DNA of 64,000 nt from Mesorhizobium caraganae (GCF_016836705.1 NZ_JAFCGY010000001.1:558001-622000), one strand, 5' to 3'; counted from the first letter of the stretch, positions 37,438-46,172 are shown. The notes: generated by a model not told the origin, from the sequence alone. Numbers and translations: made by a program.

Positions 37438-38919
37438 TTACGCCCGCCAACCGCCGTTGGCGAGCGAGGCGTAAAGCGGCTCGGCGTCCGGGCCGAGCGG
37501 CCTGTCTTCCCTGAGGCTTGCCACGTGCGCGCGCACCGCCGCATGGATGACTCCTGTCGCCGGCGCCAGCGTCAGGCCTTCGCGCAAATCGACCGCCTGT
37601 GCTGCCGCCATCAGCTCAAAGGCGATCAACCGTCGCCACAGGCCGATCATGCCGGCGCTTTTCGTAACAGCGAGCAGCGTCTGCGTCGCATGGTCCTCGA
37701 CGCCTTCCGAGACCGGCAGGAAGTCGAGCATCACGGGATTGGCCTTGTGGCGGATGGCGGCGAGGATCGCCGTGACTGTCTTTTGCAGCGGCACGAAGCC
37801 GGCGGACGCGCCGCCGATTGGCGACAAATATTTAGGCAGGCCGTTGCGGCCGGAGCCGGTGAGTTGGACGAAGCGTGCGGCCGTTGCGGCTGAGGCCTGC
37901 GCGATGGCGAGGCCAAGCGTCTCGAAAGCGAGTGCCATCGAGGCGGTGTGGAAATTGCCTGTCGACAAGACCAAATTGTCCTCTCCGAGTACCAGAGGAT
38001 TGTCGGCGGCGGCGTTGAGCTCGATTTCTACCGCAAGCCTTGCATTGTCGATCGCCTGGATCAGCGCGCCGTGTATCGACGGCATGCAGCGGACCGAAAG
38101 CGGATCCTGCAAGGTGGTGGGCGGTGGTTGCTCGTCGCGGGCGAGCAGATCGCGTAGCTCCTTTGCCGCAAGCTGCTGGCAGGCCGCCGGACGCGCCAGA
38201 TGCAGACGCGGATCGAGGATGGTGCGGTTGGCGCCAAGTGCCTCCATCGTCAGTGCGCCGGCTTGCTGCTGTTGTTCAAAGGCTGAGAGGGCATCAGCGA
38301 GCGCCAGTGCGCCGGCGCCCGTCGAGACCGCCGAAGCATTGATCAACGACAGTCCGTCTTTGGGCGCCAGGCTGACCGGCGCCAGCCGCGCCATCATCAA
38401 CGCCTTTGCGGAAGGCATGCGCCGGCCTTGGTAGTCAGCCTCGCCCTCCGCAATCAGCGTGCGGGCTATCGCGGTCATCAGCAGCAGGTCGCCGGCGCCG
38501 ATTGAACCTAGAGACGGCATCACAGGATGCACGCCCGCATTGATCGCGTCGACAAGGGCGGTCAAAACAGCCGGCGAAATACCCGAACCGCCAACCGAGA
38601 ACATCGCGGCGCGCGCCAGCATTGTCGCCCGCACCGCCTCTTGCGGCAGCGGCTCGCCGACAGCGCCGCTGCGGCCTTCCAGCAGCTGGCGCTGGAAGGC
38701 ACTGGCATCGTCTTCGACCGTGGTGCCGAGATTGGCGCCGAGCCCGGTGTTGAGGCCGTAGATCTGCTGGCCGGACGCTGCGGCCTGGTCAAGCACTTTG
38801 CGGGCTTTGTCGAGCCTCTCGATGACGCCGGGCCCGACCTCGACCTTGCGGCCGCCACGGGCGACGGCCGCGACATCCTCGACGCTGATGCCGGCGCCGC
38901 TGAGGACGAGCGCGCTCAT
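37438..38919 (-). CDS. HAL/PAL-family protein lacking the MIO serine
   Basis: The 493-residue protein has the fold of histidine and phenylalanine ammonia-lyases, with IYGLNTGLGANLG near residue 53, NPLVLGEDNLVLSTGNFH and GSGRNGLPKYLSP. Where lyases have GSxGASGDL, with Ala-Ser-Gly forming the MIO cofactor, this protein reads GSIGAGDLLL: the serine is missing. MIO formation by the usual route is not expected, so it may use another chemistry or be a non-lyase homolog. It overlaps the stop of the cyclodeaminase-like gene by four bases. Confidence 0.82.
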   Translation of the reverse strand: MSALVLSGAGISVEDVAAVARGGRKVEVGPGVIERLDKARKVLDQAAASGQQIYGLNTGLGANLGTTVEDDASAFQRQLLEGRSGAVGEPLPQEAVRATMLARAAMFSVGGSGISPAVLTALVDAINAGVHPVMPSLGSIGAGDLLLMTAIARTLIAEGEADYQGRRMPSAKALMMARLAPVSLAPKDGLSLINASAVSTGAGALALADALSAFEQQQQAGALTMEALGANRTILDPRLHLARPAACQQLAAKELRDLLARDEQPPPTTLQDPLSVRCMPSIHGALIQAIDNARLAVEIELNAAADNPLVLGEDNLVLSTGNFHTASMALAFETLGLAIAQASAATAARFVQLTGSGRNGLPKYLSPIGGASAGFVPLQKTVTAILAAIRHKANPVMLDFLPVSEGVEDHATQTLLAVTKSAGMIGLWRRLIAFELMAAAQAVDLREGLTLAPATGVIHAAVRAHVASLREDRPLGPDAEPLYASLANGGWRA

Positions 38920-39917
38920 GCGAAGCGCAGCCTCTGGCCAATGCCCTTGTCTGTGGCCTTGGCCAGCATTGCCTTGCCCAGCGCAATGTCGGACAGTGAC
39001 AGGCCGCGATGCCAGAACAGGATCGTCTCGTCGTCGCTTTCGCGCCCGGCTTTCAGGCCGGCAACGATCTGGCCGAGTTCGGCATGCAGCGTCTTTTCGC
39101 TCAGCTTCCCAGTCTCGACATGGGCGCGCAGCGAGCCGAACTTGCCGCCCTTGCACTGGCCCCAATCGTCGACGACCATTTTCTGCATGATGTCGGTCAG
39201 CGACAGCTCCACCGCGCTCATCGTGCCATAGGGCATGACGAGAGCGCCGGGTTTGATCCATTCGGTCTTAAGCAGCGGCTGCGGCTCGGGCAGGCGCGAG
39301 GCCTCGACGACGATGTCGGCGTCTTTGACGCAGCTCTCCCAGTCGGCGACCGCCGTGACCTTCTTGCCGAGATCGGCGGAGAGTTTGGCGGCAAAGCCGT
39401 CGCGGCTTTCCGGGCGGCGCGAATGGACGCGGATCTCGTCGAAATCAAAGAGATGATCGAGCAGGCGCACGTTCCAGTAGGCGGTGCCGCGCGCGCCGAT
39501 ATGGGCAAGCACCTTCGAGTTCTTGCGCGCCAGATGCTTGGCGCCGATGGCGGTGACGGCGCCGGTGCACATGTCGGTGATGACGGTGGCGTCAAGGATG
39601 GCGCGCGGCGTGCCGGTGCGCGGATCGAACAGGTTCAAAATGCCGAATTCCGAGGGCAGGCCGTGCAGATAGTTGTCGACATAGTCGCCGACGATCTTCA
39701 CGCCGGCCGCATCGAGCGGCGCGACGTAGCCGCGCAGCACGTTGAAATGGCCATGGAAAGCCGGATCGGGTTCGAGATGGACGCGCGGTTCGATCACCGT
39801 CTGGCCATTGCCTTGCGCGACCAGTCCAGCCTCGACGGCGGCGATGATTTCGCCGTCGGTCATATCAAGGGCTTCGATATCGAGGGCATTGAGGTAGTCG
39901 ATATAGATCGGCTTCAT
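38916..39917 (-). CDS. Ornithine cyclodeaminase/mu-crystallin family protein
   Basis: The 333-residue protein has the N-terminal substrate domain and a Rossmann part near KVLAHIGARGTAYWNVRLLD (GARGTA in place of GxGxxA), followed by EIRVHSRRPES. Family members reduce imines or deaminate amino acids such as ornithine, alanine or lysine. Its coupling to the HAL-like gene (ATGA overlap) suggests successive steps on one amine or amino acid. The substrate is not evident. Confidence 0.82.
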   Translation of the reverse strand: MKPIYIDYLNALDIEALDMTDGEIIAAVEAGLVAQGNGQTVIEPRVHLEPDPAFHGHFNVLRGYVAPLDAAGVKIVGDYVDNYLHGLPSEFGILNLFDPRTGTPRAILDATVITDMCTGAVTAIGAKHLARKNSKVLAHIGARGTAYWNVRLLDHLFDFDEIRVHSRRPESRDGFAAKLSADLGKKVTAVADWESCVKDADIVVEASRLPEPQPLLKTEWIKPGALVMPYGTMSAVELSLTDIMQKMVVDDWGQCKGGKFGSLRAHVETGKLSEKTLHAELGQIVAGLKAGRESDDETILFWHRGLSLSDIALGKAMLAKATDKGIGQRLRFA

Positions 39918-40029
39918 GCAGGTTCCTTGCCGCTAAGGCGCTAATCCATAACAGGCCTCGGCGCGACACGGAAGTTTGTTGGCTAGGCTCTGGACTGGGC
40001 GAGCCATATGCTGTTCAACGCGGTTCGTC

Positions 40030-41466
40030 ATGACTGCCGTTCCCGACAGCGAAGCCTCCACCGAGACCGCCAGCAGCAATGCGCGGCGCGTGGCGCTGAT
40101 CGTCGCCATCGCGTTTTTCATGCAGTTGCTGGATTCAACGATCATCTCGACCTCGCTGCCGCAGATGGGCCAATCCTTCGGCGTGCCGGCGGTGGCGATG
40201 AGCATCGGCATCACCGTCTATATGCTGACCATGGCGGTGTTCGTGCCGCTGTCGGGCTGGCTTGCCGACCGCTTCGGGGCGCGCAACATCTTCCTGCTGG
40301 CGATCGTACTGTTCACGCTGGCCTCGCTCGCCTGCGGCTTCTCGCAAAGTCTCCCTCAATTCGTCGCCGCCCGCGTCGTGCAGGGCCTGGGCAGCGCGCT
40401 GATGACGCCGGTCGGGCGTATTCTCGTGCTACGCAATGCGCCGAAGTCGGAGCTGCTCAATGCCACGGCGCTGATCACCTGGCCGGCGCTGTTCGCGCCT
40501 GTCGTCGGGCCGGTACTCGGCGGCTTCATCACCACCTATCTCTCCTGGCACTGGAATTTCTTCATCAACATCCCGCTTGGGCTGATTGGGCTGGCGCTGG
40601 TGGCGCGTTTTATCCCCGGCGACCGCGAGGCCGATGCCAAGCCGCTGGACTGGCCGGGATTTTTCCTGACATCGCTGGGACTTGCCCTTCTGCTCTATGG
40701 CCTCGAACGCATTGCGCATCCCGAGGATGGAGCCTTGCCGACGGTGCTGCTGGTTGCGGCGGGCATCGTCATCGGCTGGCTGGCGGTGCGGCACCTCCGG
40801 CGCGCGCCGCATCCGCTGCTCGATCTCTCCGCGTTCAAGGTGTTGACCTTCGCCATCTCGACGCTCGCCGCCGGCACCATCTTCCGCGTGGCGATCAACG
40901 CCACGCCGTTCCTGCTGCCATTGCTGTTCCAGGTTGGTTTCGGGCTTTCGCCCGTCGATGCCGGCCTGATGATCCTGGCCTATTTCCTCGGCAATCTCGG
41001 CATGAAGACGGTGACGACGCCGACGCTCAGGCGTTTCGGTTTTCGCACGGTGATGGTCGTCAACGGCATCATCGCGTCGGCCTCGATCATGGCGTGCGCG
41101 GCGATCTCGCCTGACACACCGCAGGCGCTGGTGGTGGCGCTGATGCTGGTCGCCGGCCTGTCGCGCTCGATGCAGTTTACCGCGCTGAACACGCTGGCCT
41201 TCGCCGACATCGACGCGACACAGCGCAGTTCTGCGGCGACGCTGTCTTCCATGCTGCAGCAGATAGCGATGCTGTTCGGTGTCGCGGTGGCGGCGGCGAT
41301 CCTCAACCTGTCGCAGATCATGAGGGACCGGCCGGCGCTCGACCTCGTTGATTTTCGCATCGCCTTTGTTGTTATCGGCACCATCGGGCTGGTGGCGGCG
41401 TTGCGGTTCCTCGTGCTGCCGCCTGGTGCGGGCGCCGAAGTTTCGGGCCACGCGACGCAGGGTTGA
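40030..41466 (+). CDS. MFS transporter, DHA2 (EmrB/QacA) type
   Basis: The 478-residue membrane protein has 14 predicted helices, with LDSTIISTSLPQMGQSFGV in helix 1 and the loop motif GWLADRFGARN between helices 2 and 3. These are marks of proton-driven drug exporters. ATG 40030 is chosen over earlier in-frame codons because the mature N-terminus fits the family. It diverges from the cyclodeaminase-like gene over 112 bases without a visible regulator gene. Confidence 0.87.
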   Translation: MTAVPDSEASTETASSNARRVALIVAIAFFMQLLDSTIISTSLPQMGQSFGVPAVAMSIGITVYMLTMAVFVPLSGWLADRFGARNIFLLAIVLFTLASLACGFSQSLPQFVAARVVQGLGSALMTPVGRILVLRNAPKSELLNATALITWPALFAPVVGPVLGGFITTYLSWHWNFFINIPLGLIGLALVARFIPGDREADAKPLDWPGFFLTSLGLALLLYGLERIAHPEDGALPTVLLVAAGIVIGWLAVRHLRRAPHPLLDLSAFKVLTFAISTLAAGTIFRVAINATPFLLPLLFQVGFGLSPVDAGLMILAYFLGNLGMKTVTTPTLRRFGFRTVMVVNGIIASASIMACAAISPDTPQALVVALMLVAGLSRSMQFTALNTLAFADIDATQRSSAATLSSMLQQIAMLFGVAVAAAILNLSQIMRDRPALDLVDFRIAFVVIGTIGLVAALRFLVLPPGAGAEVSGHATQG

Positions 41467-41598
41467 CGTTCAGACATTCTCAGCTGTGGAATAATTTGTT
41501 GCCGGAACGGGCAAAATTCAAAGTGCGGCAAATGGATTAGCGGCGTTTGCTCACGACCCGATTCATCCCGTTCGCAGACCCAGATGAAAGGAACCGCC

Positions 41599-42006
41599 AT
41601 GGCCACCACAAAACTTCTCAGCGACGCCGAGGTCGAGAAAATCCCGGTCGCCAAGGCGGTGTTCGACGACATCCGCGCCACCCGCAAGTCCGATTTCGTC
41701 AACAATTTCTGGCGCGGGTTGGCCAATGATCCGGCCTTGCTGAAACGGACCTGGGAACAGGTGAAGGTGGTGATGGCCACGGAGAGCGCCATCGATCCGC
41801 TGACCAAGGAGATGATCTACATCGCGGTGTCCACTGCCAATGGCTGCTCTTACTGCGTCCATTCGCACACGGCCGCCGCTCGCGCCAAAGGCATGACCGA
41901 TGCACAGCATGGCGAACTGGTGTCGATTATCGGGCTGGCCGGGCAGACCAATCATCTGGTGACGGCCATGCAGATCCCGGTCGATCCTGAGTTTGAAGTG
42001 AAGTGA
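41599..42006 (+). CDS. AhpD-like carboxymuconolactone decarboxylase family protein
   Basis: The 135-residue protein has the AhpD core with the CxxC pair in NGCSYCVHSHTAAARAKGM near residues 76-79. Such proteins act as alkylhydroperoxidase-like thiol reductants rather than as PcaC decarboxylases. AAGGAA precedes the ATG at 41599. It is the last gene before the IS110 region and appears to be monocistronic. Confidence 0.85.
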   Translation: MATTKLLSDAEVEKIPVAKAVFDDIRATRKSDFVNNFWRGLANDPALLKRTWEQVKVVMATESAIDPLTKEMIYIAVSTANGCSYCVHSHTAAARAKGMTDAQHGELVSIIGLAGQTNHLVTAMQIPVDPEFEVK

Positions 42007-42018
42007 GGCGGCAGCGCG

Positions 42019-42079
42019 CCCTTACCTTCTCCCCCTGTGGGAGAAGGTGGCCTCGCGAAGCGAGGTCGGATGAGGGGTG
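42019..42079. repeat. Rhizobial palindromic repeat, left of the IS element
   Basis: ACCTTCTCCCC/GGGAGAAGGT and CCTCG-CGAAG-CGAGG hairpins are followed by GGATGAGGGGTG. This two-hairpin unit is a common dispersed repeat in rhizobial genomes. A related copy in opposite orientation lies at 43303-43358 on the other side of the IS element. Confidence 0.7.
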
Positions 42080-42129
42080 TTGGAAAGGATCGCGACCTTT
42101 GAGAACTAGGCGATTGAAATCCCTCGATC

Positions 42130-42351
42130 TTTTAACGTCTGGTTTCTTCCAGCACCCCTTGTATCTGCACGGAGGAGACTTTGTGCGATGGAAGCGGCTG
42201 AGCCTCGAACCGGACGGCCATCCGATTCGAGGCTTGGCGAAGTCGCCCGACACCCCTGCGGCTACAACCGTGGATGAGCCTGGGATCTTCGCCTCGTCAC
42301 GCACGACCGAATAGTCGCTTGGCTCCAATCGCACGCACAAGGCAGGTTACC
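42130..42351 (+). ncRNA. Candidate IS110 bridge RNA region
   Basis: About 220 bases without a gene precede the transposase, the position of the bridge RNA in IS110-group elements. A strong stem GCCTCGAA/TTCGAGGC (42202-42209 with 42226-42233) encloses a 16-base loop, as expected for a target- or donor-binding loop. No covariance check was possible, and the borders are estimates. Confidence 0.4.
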
Positions 42352-43287
42352 GTGAACACGACCCTCTGTGGAATAGATATTTCGAAAGACTGGCTCGACG
42401 CCCATATCGAGCCGATCGGAACGGCAAGCCGTTTCGCCAACGATGCGGCAGGCATTGCCGATCTGGCCGCCTGGTGTCAGGCCAATGACGTCGAACTCGT
42501 CGTCATGGAGGCCAGTGGCGGCTACGAGCGGTTGGCCTTCCTGCTGTTGTGGGAGATGGGGCAACCCTGCGGCATGGCCAATGCGAGGAGCGTTCGCTAC
42601 TTCGCCGAGGCCATGGGCTTCCTGGAGAAGACTGACAGGATCGATGCCGCCGTGATTGCCCGTTATGGTGCCGTCAAGCGGCTCAAGCCGACGCCACCGC
42701 CGAGCGCGGCCCAGCAGCGGCTCAAGGCGCTGGTTGCGCGGCTTTCCCAGGTGGGAGGTGATCTCACCATTCAAAAGCAGCGCAAGAGCACTGCCGACGC
42801 TGAAACCATCGCTAGCCTTGATGAGGTGATCGCGCTGCTTGCGCGCCAGAGCCGGAGGCTCGAGGGTGAGATCGCCACGCTCATCGATGACGATCCGCTG
42901 TGGGCATGTCTCGACCGGGCCTTCCGCTCGCTCAAGGGGGTTGCCTCTCGCACCGTGGCGCGGCTGATGGCGCAGTTGCCCGAGATCGGCATCCTCTCCA
43001 ACAAGGCCATCGCCAAGCTGGCCGGCCTGGCCCCGATCGCCAATGACAGCGGCAAGCGCAGCGGTCGAAGACCAGTGCGCGGCGGTCGTGCCGGCCCGCG
43101 CGGCGTTCTCTTCCTCGTTGCCGGCATCGTCGCCAAATATGATCCGCATCTGGCCGCTTTCAAGCAACGGTTGCAGGCTGCCGGAAAGGAAAAGATGGTC
43201 ATCCGCATTGCACTCGCCCGCAAGCTGCTCGTCATTCTCAATGCAAAAGCACGCGACGCGCGAAACGAGTTCGCAAATGCAACTTGA
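42352..43287 (+). CDS. IS110-family transposase
   Basis: The 311-residue recombinase has the RuvC-like DEDD residues Asp9 (CGIDISKDW), Glu53 (VMEASGGYE), Asp95 and Asp98 (KTDRIDAA). Its C-terminal Tnp domain has the serine segment PIANDSGKRSGRR near residue 245. GTG at 42352 is chosen because MNTTLCGIDISKDW is the family N-terminus; an in-frame ATG at 42274 lies in the presumed bridge RNA. The gene looks intact, so the element may still be active. Confidence 0.92.
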   Translation: MNTTLCGIDISKDWLDAHIEPIGTASRFANDAAGIADLAAWCQANDVELVVMEASGGYERLAFLLLWEMGQPCGMANARSVRYFAEAMGFLEKTDRIDAAVIARYGAVKRLKPTPPPSAAQQRLKALVARLSQVGGDLTIQKQRKSTADAETIASLDEVIALLARQSRRLEGEIATLIDDDPLWACLDRAFRSLKGVASRTVARLMAQLPEIGILSNKAIAKLAGLAPIANDSGKRSGRRPVRGGRAGPRGVLFLVAGIVAKYDPHLAAFKQRLQAAGKEKMVIRIALARKLLVILNAKARDARNEFANAT

Positions 43288-43302
43288 CACCTCAGATAGT
43301 CG

Positions 43303-43358
43303 CTCATCCGTCTCGGCGCTGCGCGCCGATCCACCTTCTCCCACAAGGGGAGAAGGGA
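43303..43358. repeat. Rhizobial palindromic repeat, right of the IS element
   Basis: Read on the minus strand it runs CCCTTCTCCCC-TTGT-GGGAGAAGG, then TCGGCGC/GCGCCGA and GGATGAG, the same design as the copy at 42019-42079 but inverted. It separates the IS element from dnaQ. Confidence 0.7.
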
Positions 43359-43427
43359 AAAAGGGTATAGCCCATTGCCATTTTGTTCCGCTCTATGATT
43401 CTACTCCCTTAGGAGTGAGCTGATTCG

Positions 43428-44132
43428 ATGCGTGAGATCATCTTCGATACGGAAACCACCGGCCTCGACATGCGCGACGACCGCATTATCGAGCTTGGCG
43501 GCGTCGAACTGGTCAACCGCTTCCCGACCGGGCGCACCTTCCACAAATTCATCAACCCGCAAGGGCGAGCCGTTCATCACGAGGCGCAGGCCGTGCACGG
43601 CATCAGCGCCGCCGACCTGGTCGGCAAGCCGACCTTTGCCGAAATCGCCGAGGAATGGCTGTCCTTTACCGACGGCGCCAAGCTCGTCGCCCACAACGCC
43701 AATTTCGATATCGGCTTCCTCAACACCGAGTTCGGCCGGCTCGGCCAGCCGGTCATCGATACGGGGCGCGTCGTCGACACGCTGGCGCTGGCGCGACGCA
43801 AGCACCCGATGGGTCCCAATTCGCTCGATGCGCTCTGCCGCCGCTACGGCATCGACAACGGCCACCGCACCAAGCACGGCGCGCTGCTCGATTCCGAACT
43901 GCTGGCCGAAGTCTACATCGAGCTCATCGGCGGCAAGCAGGCGGCGCTCATCCTCGAAACGGTGGCGGTGCAGGTCAATAGCAATGGTGACGTCGCCGAC
44001 ATCGACATCTCGATCGCCGCCCGGCCGATCGCCCTGCCGCCACGACTGACCGAGGGAGAGCGCGCAGCGCATGCCGGGTTGGTGGCGACGCTTGGGGAGA
44101 AGGCGCTGTGGCTGAAGGTGGCTGCGGGGTGA
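43428..44132 (+). CDS. dnaQ: DNA polymerase III epsilon subunit (3'-5' exonuclease)
   Basis: The 234-residue proofreading exonuclease has ExoI FDTETTG with Asp7 and Glu9, ExoII HNANFDIGFLN and ExoIII TKHGALLDSELLA. Length and motifs fit alphaproteobacterial DnaQ. The ribosome site AGGAG (43411-43415) lies in a small hairpin ACTCC-CTTA-GGAGT. In many rhizobia coaE or aroE precedes dnaQ; here the IS element does, while secB follows as usual. Confidence 0.93.
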   Translation: MREIIFDTETTGLDMRDDRIIELGGVELVNRFPTGRTFHKFINPQGRAVHHEAQAVHGISAADLVGKPTFAEIAEEWLSFTDGAKLVAHNANFDIGFLNTEFGRLGQPVIDTGRVVDTLALARRKHPMGPNSLDALCRRYGIDNGHRTKHGALLDSELLAEVYIELIGGKQAALILETVAVQVNSNGDVADIDISIAARPIALPPRLTEGERAAHAGLVATLGEKALWLKVAAG

Positions 44133-44141
44133 GACTCCTGA

Positions 44142-44227
44142 GGTTAGCCGAAACCCTCGCGACTTCGTCATCCCAGGGCGGAGCAAGGAGCGAAGCGACG
44201 CAGCGCAGACCCTAGGCTCCATGCCGT
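44142..44227 (+). repeat. Left inverted repeat around the GIY-YIG gene
   Basis: These 86 bases are the near-perfect reverse complement of 44621-44707, with about ten differences. The unit starts GGTTAGCCGAAACCCTCGC and ends CTCCATGCCGT. Within it CCCAGGG and CCCTAGG can pair, so each arm may fold by itself. Confidence 0.85.
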
Positions 44228-44268
44228 GACGCTGATGCTGTGCTCTGGCGGCGCAAGAAACCGAGCGC

Positions 44269-44549
44269 CTACCACCCAGTTCCGCGAAAGAGTTCAAACC
44301 ACTCCGGGTTGGCCTTTTCGATCAGATCGATCTTCCACTGTCGAGGCCAGCGCAGCGACTTCTCGCGCTGATGGCATCGGTGATGTCGAAGAATTCCTCG
44401 TACCAGACCAGCCGCTGCACACCGTAGCGCTGGTGAAGCCTGGACCCTGGCCGGATGTGCTCCGGCATGCGGCGGCCAAGATCGTTGGTGACGGCGATGT
44501 ATATGGTGCCGCGCTTCTGGCTTGCGGTCATGTAGACATAGCCGGTCAT
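44269..44549 (-). pseudogene. GIY-YIG endonuclease-like gene, frameshifted
   Basis: The start MTGYVYMTASQKRGTIYIAVTN is the GIY-YIG domain of UPF0213/YhbQ-type nucleases, with YVY and IYI matching the two halves of the motif. After DAIS the frame is lost. The expected REKSLRWPRQWKIDLIEKA continues in another frame to a TAG at 44269-44271. A one-base loss near 44387 explains this. The gene sits exactly between two 86-base inverted repeats. Confidence 0.8.
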
Positions 44550-44620
44550 GGCTTCAGGGTAACGAGCGTTGGTGCGCGAACAAGCGCCATTCTGATCCGT
44601 TGCACTCTAGGGCAGACATT

Positions 44621-44707
44621 ACGGCATGGATCCTAGGGTCTGCGCCGCGTCGCTTCGCTCCTTGCTTCGCCCTAGGATGACGAAGTGGCGAGGGCTTCGG
44701 CTAAACC
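44621..44707 (-). repeat. Right inverted repeat around the GIY-YIG gene
   Basis: This is the inverted partner of 44142-44227. The repeats and the pseudogene between them span 566 bases, inserted between dnaQ and secB. Confidence 0.85.
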
Positions 44708-44737
44708 AGAGCGTGCTGTCCCACCAACGTCTCCAAC

Positions 44738-44765
44738 AAAAAGCCCGGCACAAGGCCGGGCTTTT
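44738..44765 (-). terminator. Rho-independent terminator of secB
   Basis: Minus-strand hairpin AAAAGCCCGGC/GCCGGGCTTTTT with a 4-base loop and T tail, 22 bases after the secB stop. The plus strand also has a T run, so it may act both ways. Confidence 0.85.
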
Positions 44766-44787
44766 CAAACACTAGCGTAGAGCCTTC

Positions 44788-45291
44788 TCAGCTCACCTTG
44801 ACCTTCGAGGCCGCCTGGTCCTCGGCCAGCTTCTGCTGGAACATCTGCGCGAAATCGATCGGGTCGAGCATCAGCGGCGGGAAGCCGCCATTGCGGGTGG
44901 CCTCGGCGATGATCTGGCGGGCGAAGGGGAACAGGAGCCGCGGGCATTCGATGAACAGGATCGGCAGCATGTGTTCCTGCGGGAAGCCTGAGATAGCGAA
45001 GACGCCGCCATAGACCAGCTCGACATTGAACAGCACTTCCTGGTCAAAGGAGGCCTTGGCGTTCAACGTCAGATTGACGTCGAACTGCTTGTCGGAGAGC
45101 GGGTTGGCGTTGACATTGACGTTGATGGCGATGCCGGGCGCCTTGTCGCGGCCGCGCAGCGAGTTCGGCGCGCCGGGGCTTTCGAAGGACAGGTCCTTCA
45201 CATACTGGGCGAGCACGTTGAGCGACGGCTGCGCCGTTTCGCCGTTGTTGCCATTGGCGGCGCCGACCGGCGCGTCATCTTTGCTGGCCAT
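44788..45291 (-). CDS. secB: Protein-export chaperone SecB
   Basis: The 167-residue cytosolic chaperone keeps preproteins unfolded and hands them to SecA. Recognisable segments are [36 protein letters not shown] and [25 protein letters not shown] (given in part). Length and the acidic N-terminal extension are normal for alphaproteobacteria. It ends at a strong terminator. The 196-base gap up to fxsA holds only an ACTTCGAC/GTCGAAGT hairpin. Confidence 0.95.
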   Translation of the reverse strand: MASKDDAPVGAANGNNGETAQPSLNVLAQYVKDLSFESPGAPNSLRGRDKAPGIAINVNVNANPLSDKQFDVNLTLNAKASFDQEVLFNVELVYGGVFAISGFPQEHMLPILFIECPRLLFPFARQIIAEATRNGGFPPLMLDPIDFAQMFQQKLAEDQAASKVKVS

Positions 45292-45487
45292 GAGCCTTGA
45301 TCCTTTTGCCTGGGCAGCAGCGCTGACCGAATTGAAATCGGGCGTTGGCTAGCATGGTCGGCATGACAAGACAAGGTTTGCCGCCTTCGGACTCCGGGCA
45401 TTCGTCCACTTCGACTTTGTCGAAGAAACTCGTCGAAGTCAGCGGCGCCGACTCCCGAACGACAGTTCAAAACCCAACAACTGCGAT

Positions 45488-46009
45488 CTAATCGTCCTTC
45501 AGGCGGCGCCATGGCGAGTTATGATCCGGGCCGCGCTTGAAATCGTCCTCGCGCGAATAGTCGCCGTCGTCGAGATCGATGACCTTGTCGCGCGACCTGC
45601 CGCGGAAACCACCGGTGGTGAAATCGGTGGCGACGACGATGCGGCCCTTGAGCCTGCTCCAGGCAAGGTCACGCACCGGCGGCAGGAACAGAAGCAGGCC
45701 GATAATGTCGGTGATGAAGCCGGGAATGATCAAAAGGATCGCGGCGACCATGATCATGGCGCCGTGCGCGAGCTGGCGGCTGGGATCGCCGCCGCCGGCC
45801 ATCTCGGCGCGCACCCGCGCCATGACGCCAAAACCCTGGTGCCTGAGCAGAAGCACGCCCGCAAGGCTGGAAGCCAGCACCAGGCCGACCGTCGCCAACG
45901 CCCCGACCTCGCGGCCGACAATGACGAAACCGGCGATTTCCAGCAGCGGCAGAGCAAGCAGGAACAGAGGGAGGAAGGAAATGCGCAAGTCTTGACCGAT
46001 CGTTTCCAT
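45488..46009 (-). CDS. fxsA: FxsA family membrane protein
   Basis: The 173-residue protein has three membrane helices, a cytoplasmic loop with LLLRHQGFGVMARVRAEMAGG and the conserved stretch IPGFITDIIGLLLFLPPVR. FxsA overexpression relieves phage T7 exclusion in E. coli; its normal role is unknown. ATG at 46007-46009 is preferred over one seven codons upstream. It diverges from the Tim44-like gene. Confidence 0.85.
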   Translation of the reverse strand: METIGQDLRISFLPLFLLALPLLEIAGFVIVGREVGALATVGLVLASSLAGVLLLRHQGFGVMARVRAEMAGGGDPSRQLAHGAMIMVAAILLIIPGFITDIIGLLLFLPPVRDLAWSRLKGRIVVATDFTTGGFRGRSRDKVIDLDDGDYSREDDFKRGPDHNSPWRRLKDD

Positions 46010-46172
46010 GTTTTGCCGGACGGCGTACAATCGCCGCTGGCACTGAGGCCGTTAGATAGGTATGCCTGCCTTTGATTTGAATGATTGCGCCATGCGTTCT
46101 ATATGCTTTGCATGTTGAACGCTATGCGACCGCGGCCCGGATTGGCCGGGTCCCGGCCAGGTCAGGGATTGA

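Larger units (their letters stand above)
42080..43302 (+). mobile_element. IS110-family insertion sequence, ends approximate
   Basis: One complete DEDD transposase gene is bracketed by non-coding sequence and then by two oppositely oriented palindromic repeats. IS110 elements lack the usual terminal inverted repeats and target duplications, so exact ends cannot be read here. ATAGTCGCT occurs at 42311-42319 and at 43296-43304; it may be related to the termini or be chance. Confidence 0.7.

Noticed and set aside
41599..42006. Second pcaC
   Set aside because: The CxxC pair places it with AhpD-like peroxidase partners, and it lies far from the pca genes.
42311..43304. Taking ATAGTCGCT as the exact IS110 ends
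   Set aside because: That would leave only about 33 and 9 non-coding bases and no room for the bridge RNA, so I kept it only as an observation.
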